Of a stretch of DNA of 64,000 bases, positions 62,511 through 64,000 are shown piece after piece. The stretch spans positions 1-64,000 of the forward strand of contig NZ_BONQ01000054.1 of the NCBI RefSeq assembly GCF_016862795.1, read 5' to 3'. The stretch comes from Dactylosporangium siamense (GTDB taxonomy: Bacteria > Actinomycetota > Actinomycetes > Mycobacteriales > Micromonosporaceae). How positions within the stretch are numbered: position 1 is the stretch's first letter; each line of letters opens with the position of its first letter. The position numbers and the translations under genes are program-made. The notes beneath the pieces were generated by a model. That model was not told where the DNA came from. It did no database searches and was given only the letters and a program-made list of their open reading frames with translations.

Positions 62511-63205
62511 AGATCGACGGATCTGTCGCACTGGTCACCGGCGCCAACCGGGGCCTCGGCCTGCACATCGCCCGCGAGCTGCTGGCCCGTGGCGCCACGG
62601 TGTACGCGACCGCCCGCGACCCGAGAACCGTCGACCTACCGGGCGCGACCGTGCTGCCGCTCGACGTCACCGACGCCGCGTCCGTGCGGGCCGCCGCCGA
62701 GGCCGCCGGGGACGTCACGCTGCTGGTCAACAACGCCGGCGTGGCGACCTTCTCCAACCTCGTCGACGGCGACCTGGACAGCATCCGCCTGGAGATGGAC
62801 ACCCACTTCTTCGGCACGCTGCGGATGGTCCGCGCGTTCGCCCCGATCCTGGCCGGAAACGGCGGCGGCGCCATCGTCAACCTGCTGTCGGTGCTGTCGT
62901 GGGTCACGTTCCTGGACGCGACGTCGTACAGCGCGGCGAAGGCGGCCCAGTGGAGCCTCACCAACGGCGTGCGCCTCGAGCTCGCGAAGCAGGGCACCCA
63001 GGTCAGCGCCGTGCACCTGGGCGCCGCCGACACCGACATGATGACCCGCTGGGAGATCCCGAAGCTCGACCCGGCGTTCGTCGCGACCGCCGTGGTGGAC
63101 GGTGTCGCCCGCGGCGACCTGGAGATCCTCGTCGACGACGCCGCCACCGGCGCGAAGGCCGCGCTGGCCGCCGACCTCCGGGTGGTGTACCCCCAGCTGG
63201 CCTGA
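62507..63205 (+). CDS. Short-chain dehydrogenase/reductase (SDR)
   Basis: 232 residues from ATG 62507 with AGGAGGT. SDR motifs: VALVTGANRGLGLHIARELL, VTLLVNNAG, GAIVNLLSVLSW (catalytic Ser) and YSAAKAAQWSL (Tyr and Lys). Substrate unknown. It follows the ArsR-SRPBCC gene by 73 bases and may be controlled with it or by the inverted repeat at its start. Confidence 0.92.
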   Translation: MEIDGSVALVTGANRGLGLHIARELLARGATVYATARDPRTVDLPGATVLPLDVTDAASVRAAAEAAGDVTLLVNNAGVATFSNLVDGDLDSIRLEMDTHFFGTLRMVRAFAPILAGNGGGAIVNLLSVLSWVTFLDATSYSAAKAAQWSLTNGVRLELAKQGTQVSAVHLGAADTDMMTRWEIPKLDPAFVATAVVDGVARGDLEILVDDAATGAKAALAADLRVVYPQLA

Positions 63206-63210
63206 CCCGG

Positions 63211-63609
63211 TCACACCGCCTCGACGGTCACCGTGCCGCCCGCAGCGGTCAACCGCTTCCCGAGCAGCTCCATCTCGACGGGCGTGCCGGTGAGTCCGTC
63301 GCCCGTCAACAGCGCGTAGGCGCCGGCGGCCGCTGCGAGGGTCAGGCCGTCGCGGCGCAGCACGGCGAGCAGCCGGACCCGCAGCGGCCGGTTGACCTCC
63401 GGGTCGGCGCGCAGCCGTGCCAGGCCGAACTCGGCGATGATCGCCGCGCGGAGTCTGGGGTGCAGCTCGCCGTCGCCGCACTCCTGGGTCGTGTGACCGC
63501 AGCCGGCACAGTGCACGAAGACGCCCCACTCATGGCGATCGCCGGCGGCGAACTCCGAGACGGAGACCTGGCGGGTCCCGCCGCAGCCGCACGGCGCAGT
63601 CTCCCCCAT
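63211..63609 (-). CDS. Hypothetical protein with Cys-rich N-terminus and L7/L12-like tail
   Basis: 132 residues from ATG 63609. The N-terminus has Cys pairs (CGCGGTRQVSV and HCAGCGHTTQEC) that could bind zinc. The C-terminal 60 residues (LLAVLRRDGLTLAAAAGAYALLTGDGL, VEMELLGKRLTAAGGTVTVEAV) resemble the fold of the ribosomal L7/L12 C-terminal domain. No function is known to me. Downstream of the partial gene at the window's right edge. Confidence 0.6.
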   Translation of the reverse strand: MGETAPCGCGGTRQVSVSEFAAGDRHEWGVFVHCAGCGHTTQECGDGELHPRLRAAIIAEFGLARLRADPEVNRPLRVRLLAVLRRDGLTLAAAAGAYALLTGDGLTGTPVEMELLGKRLTAAGGTVTVEAV

Positions 63610-63653
63610 GGCGGCCACGGTACCGGGCGGCGCCGGCACCGTGGCCGTGGATG

Positions 63654-64000
63654 TCAGGGCAGCATCGCGGGGTTGCCGGCCAGCGCGGCGAGCCGGTCCG
63701 CGTCGATGAACCAGTCGGCGAGGGGCGGGCGCTTGACCGCGTTCTCCAGCTGCCCGCCGACGGCGTCCGGTGGCAGGGTGGTGTCGGCGCCGTACACGGG
63801 GACGCTGCGCTGGGCGACAACCATGAGGTACCAGCCCTGCATCTGGCGGCGGGCGACGAGCGTGTCCCCGCCCTGCCCGTCGTCCTCGTGCCAGACCGCG
63901 ACCGGCACCCCGGCGACGTTGATGACGCGGCACTCGCGGCCCACCCCGGGCAGCGCACACGGGTCGTCGGTCGGGCCCGTTGTGCCGTCGCCGAGGACCG
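63654..64000 (-). CDS. Hypothetical protein, N-terminus probably beyond the window
   Basis: The frame is open from the right edge and reads GDGTTGPTDDPCALPGVGRECRVINVAGVPVAVWHEDDGQ, then LVARRQMQGWYLMVVAQRSVPVYG and ADWFIDADRLAALAGNPAMLP. GTG 63944 could start a 96-residue protein, but coding character continues upstream, so this is more likely the C-terminus of a larger, perhaps membrane-anchored, protein. Not recognised. Confidence 0.55.
   Translation of the reverse strand, partial: VLGDGTTGPTDDPCALPGVGRECRVINVAGVPVAVWHEDDGQGGDTLVARRQMQGWYLMVVAQRSVPVYGADTTLPPDAVGGQLENAVKRPPLADWFIDADRLAALAGNPAMLP

Overview
The window is very GC-rich, with dense short-gap genes, many GTG starts and several starts that look leaderless. 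Together with a MsiK-style sugar ABC transporter lacking its own ATPase, secreted glycosidases carrying ricin-type (CBM13) lectin modules, a DUF5997/LysR-like pair and a candidate PafBC-type DNA-damage promoter, this points to a filamentous actinomycete, most likely of the Micromonosporaceae (Actinoplanes/Dactylosporangium/Micromonospora-like). That assignment is an inference from gene content; no rRNA or tRNA gene was recognised.

Layout. 1-4183: a secreted RHS/YD-repeat protein on the minus strand that runs off the left edge. 4526-4818: a decayed cupin gene. 5072-9988: a minus-strand glycoside hydrolase pair (debranching-type enzyme and GH63-like enzyme) with a VOC protein. 10105-18830: a GNAT protein, an EAL-HDOD signalling protein, trehalose-6-phosphate synthase, a methyltransferase, a DUF4184 membrane protein, an SDR, and several unrecognised genes. 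18878-21151: a short UvrA paralogue behind a candidate damage-inducible promoter. 21247-25928: a block of unrecognised genes, including a tightly coupled five-gene minus-strand operon with a P-loop kinase-like protein and a SUKH-plus-ankyrin protein. 25973-32795: an anchored metallopeptidase coupled to a nitronate monooxygenase, an orotidine-phosphate decarboxylase with an altered active-site motif, HIT, ASCH, ArsR and aldo/keto reductase genes. 32802-36946: a partner-switching set (PP2C phosphatase, STAS, anti-sigma ATPase) next to a PAS-GGDEF membrane protein.

37442-49753 is a hemicellulose-use locus. It has a GH43 beta-xylosidase, two permeases and a sugar-binding lipoprotein under a divergent LacI regulator, followed by secreted enzymes: a metallopeptidase-lectin, two GH26-like enzymes and a GH12-lectin. 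The palindrome TTTCGAAA occurs upstream of the regulator and twice in the divergent enzyme promoter region, suggesting one regulon. 49923-58595 holds DUF72, a nucleotidyltransferase, a large inverted duplication (51460-51781), an HTH-less LysR-like protein with DUF5997, DinB, a BtrH-like protein, MerR, UbiA and an ECF sigma factor with a SnoaL-like tail. 59235-60425 is a candidate ZTP riboswitch in front of a stand-alone AICAR transformylase. 60494-64000 contains VOC, SGNH, an ArsR-SRPBCC fusion with a perfect operator palindrome, an SDR and two small unknown genes.

The most unusual signals are: (i) short tandem repeats that contain the stop codon at six convergent gene junctions; (ii) the ZTP riboswitch with a hairpin that would mask the ribosome binding site; (iii) the nested inverted duplication near 51.6 kb; and (iv) the SUKH-ankyrin/P-loop operon, the best candidate here for an undescribed system.
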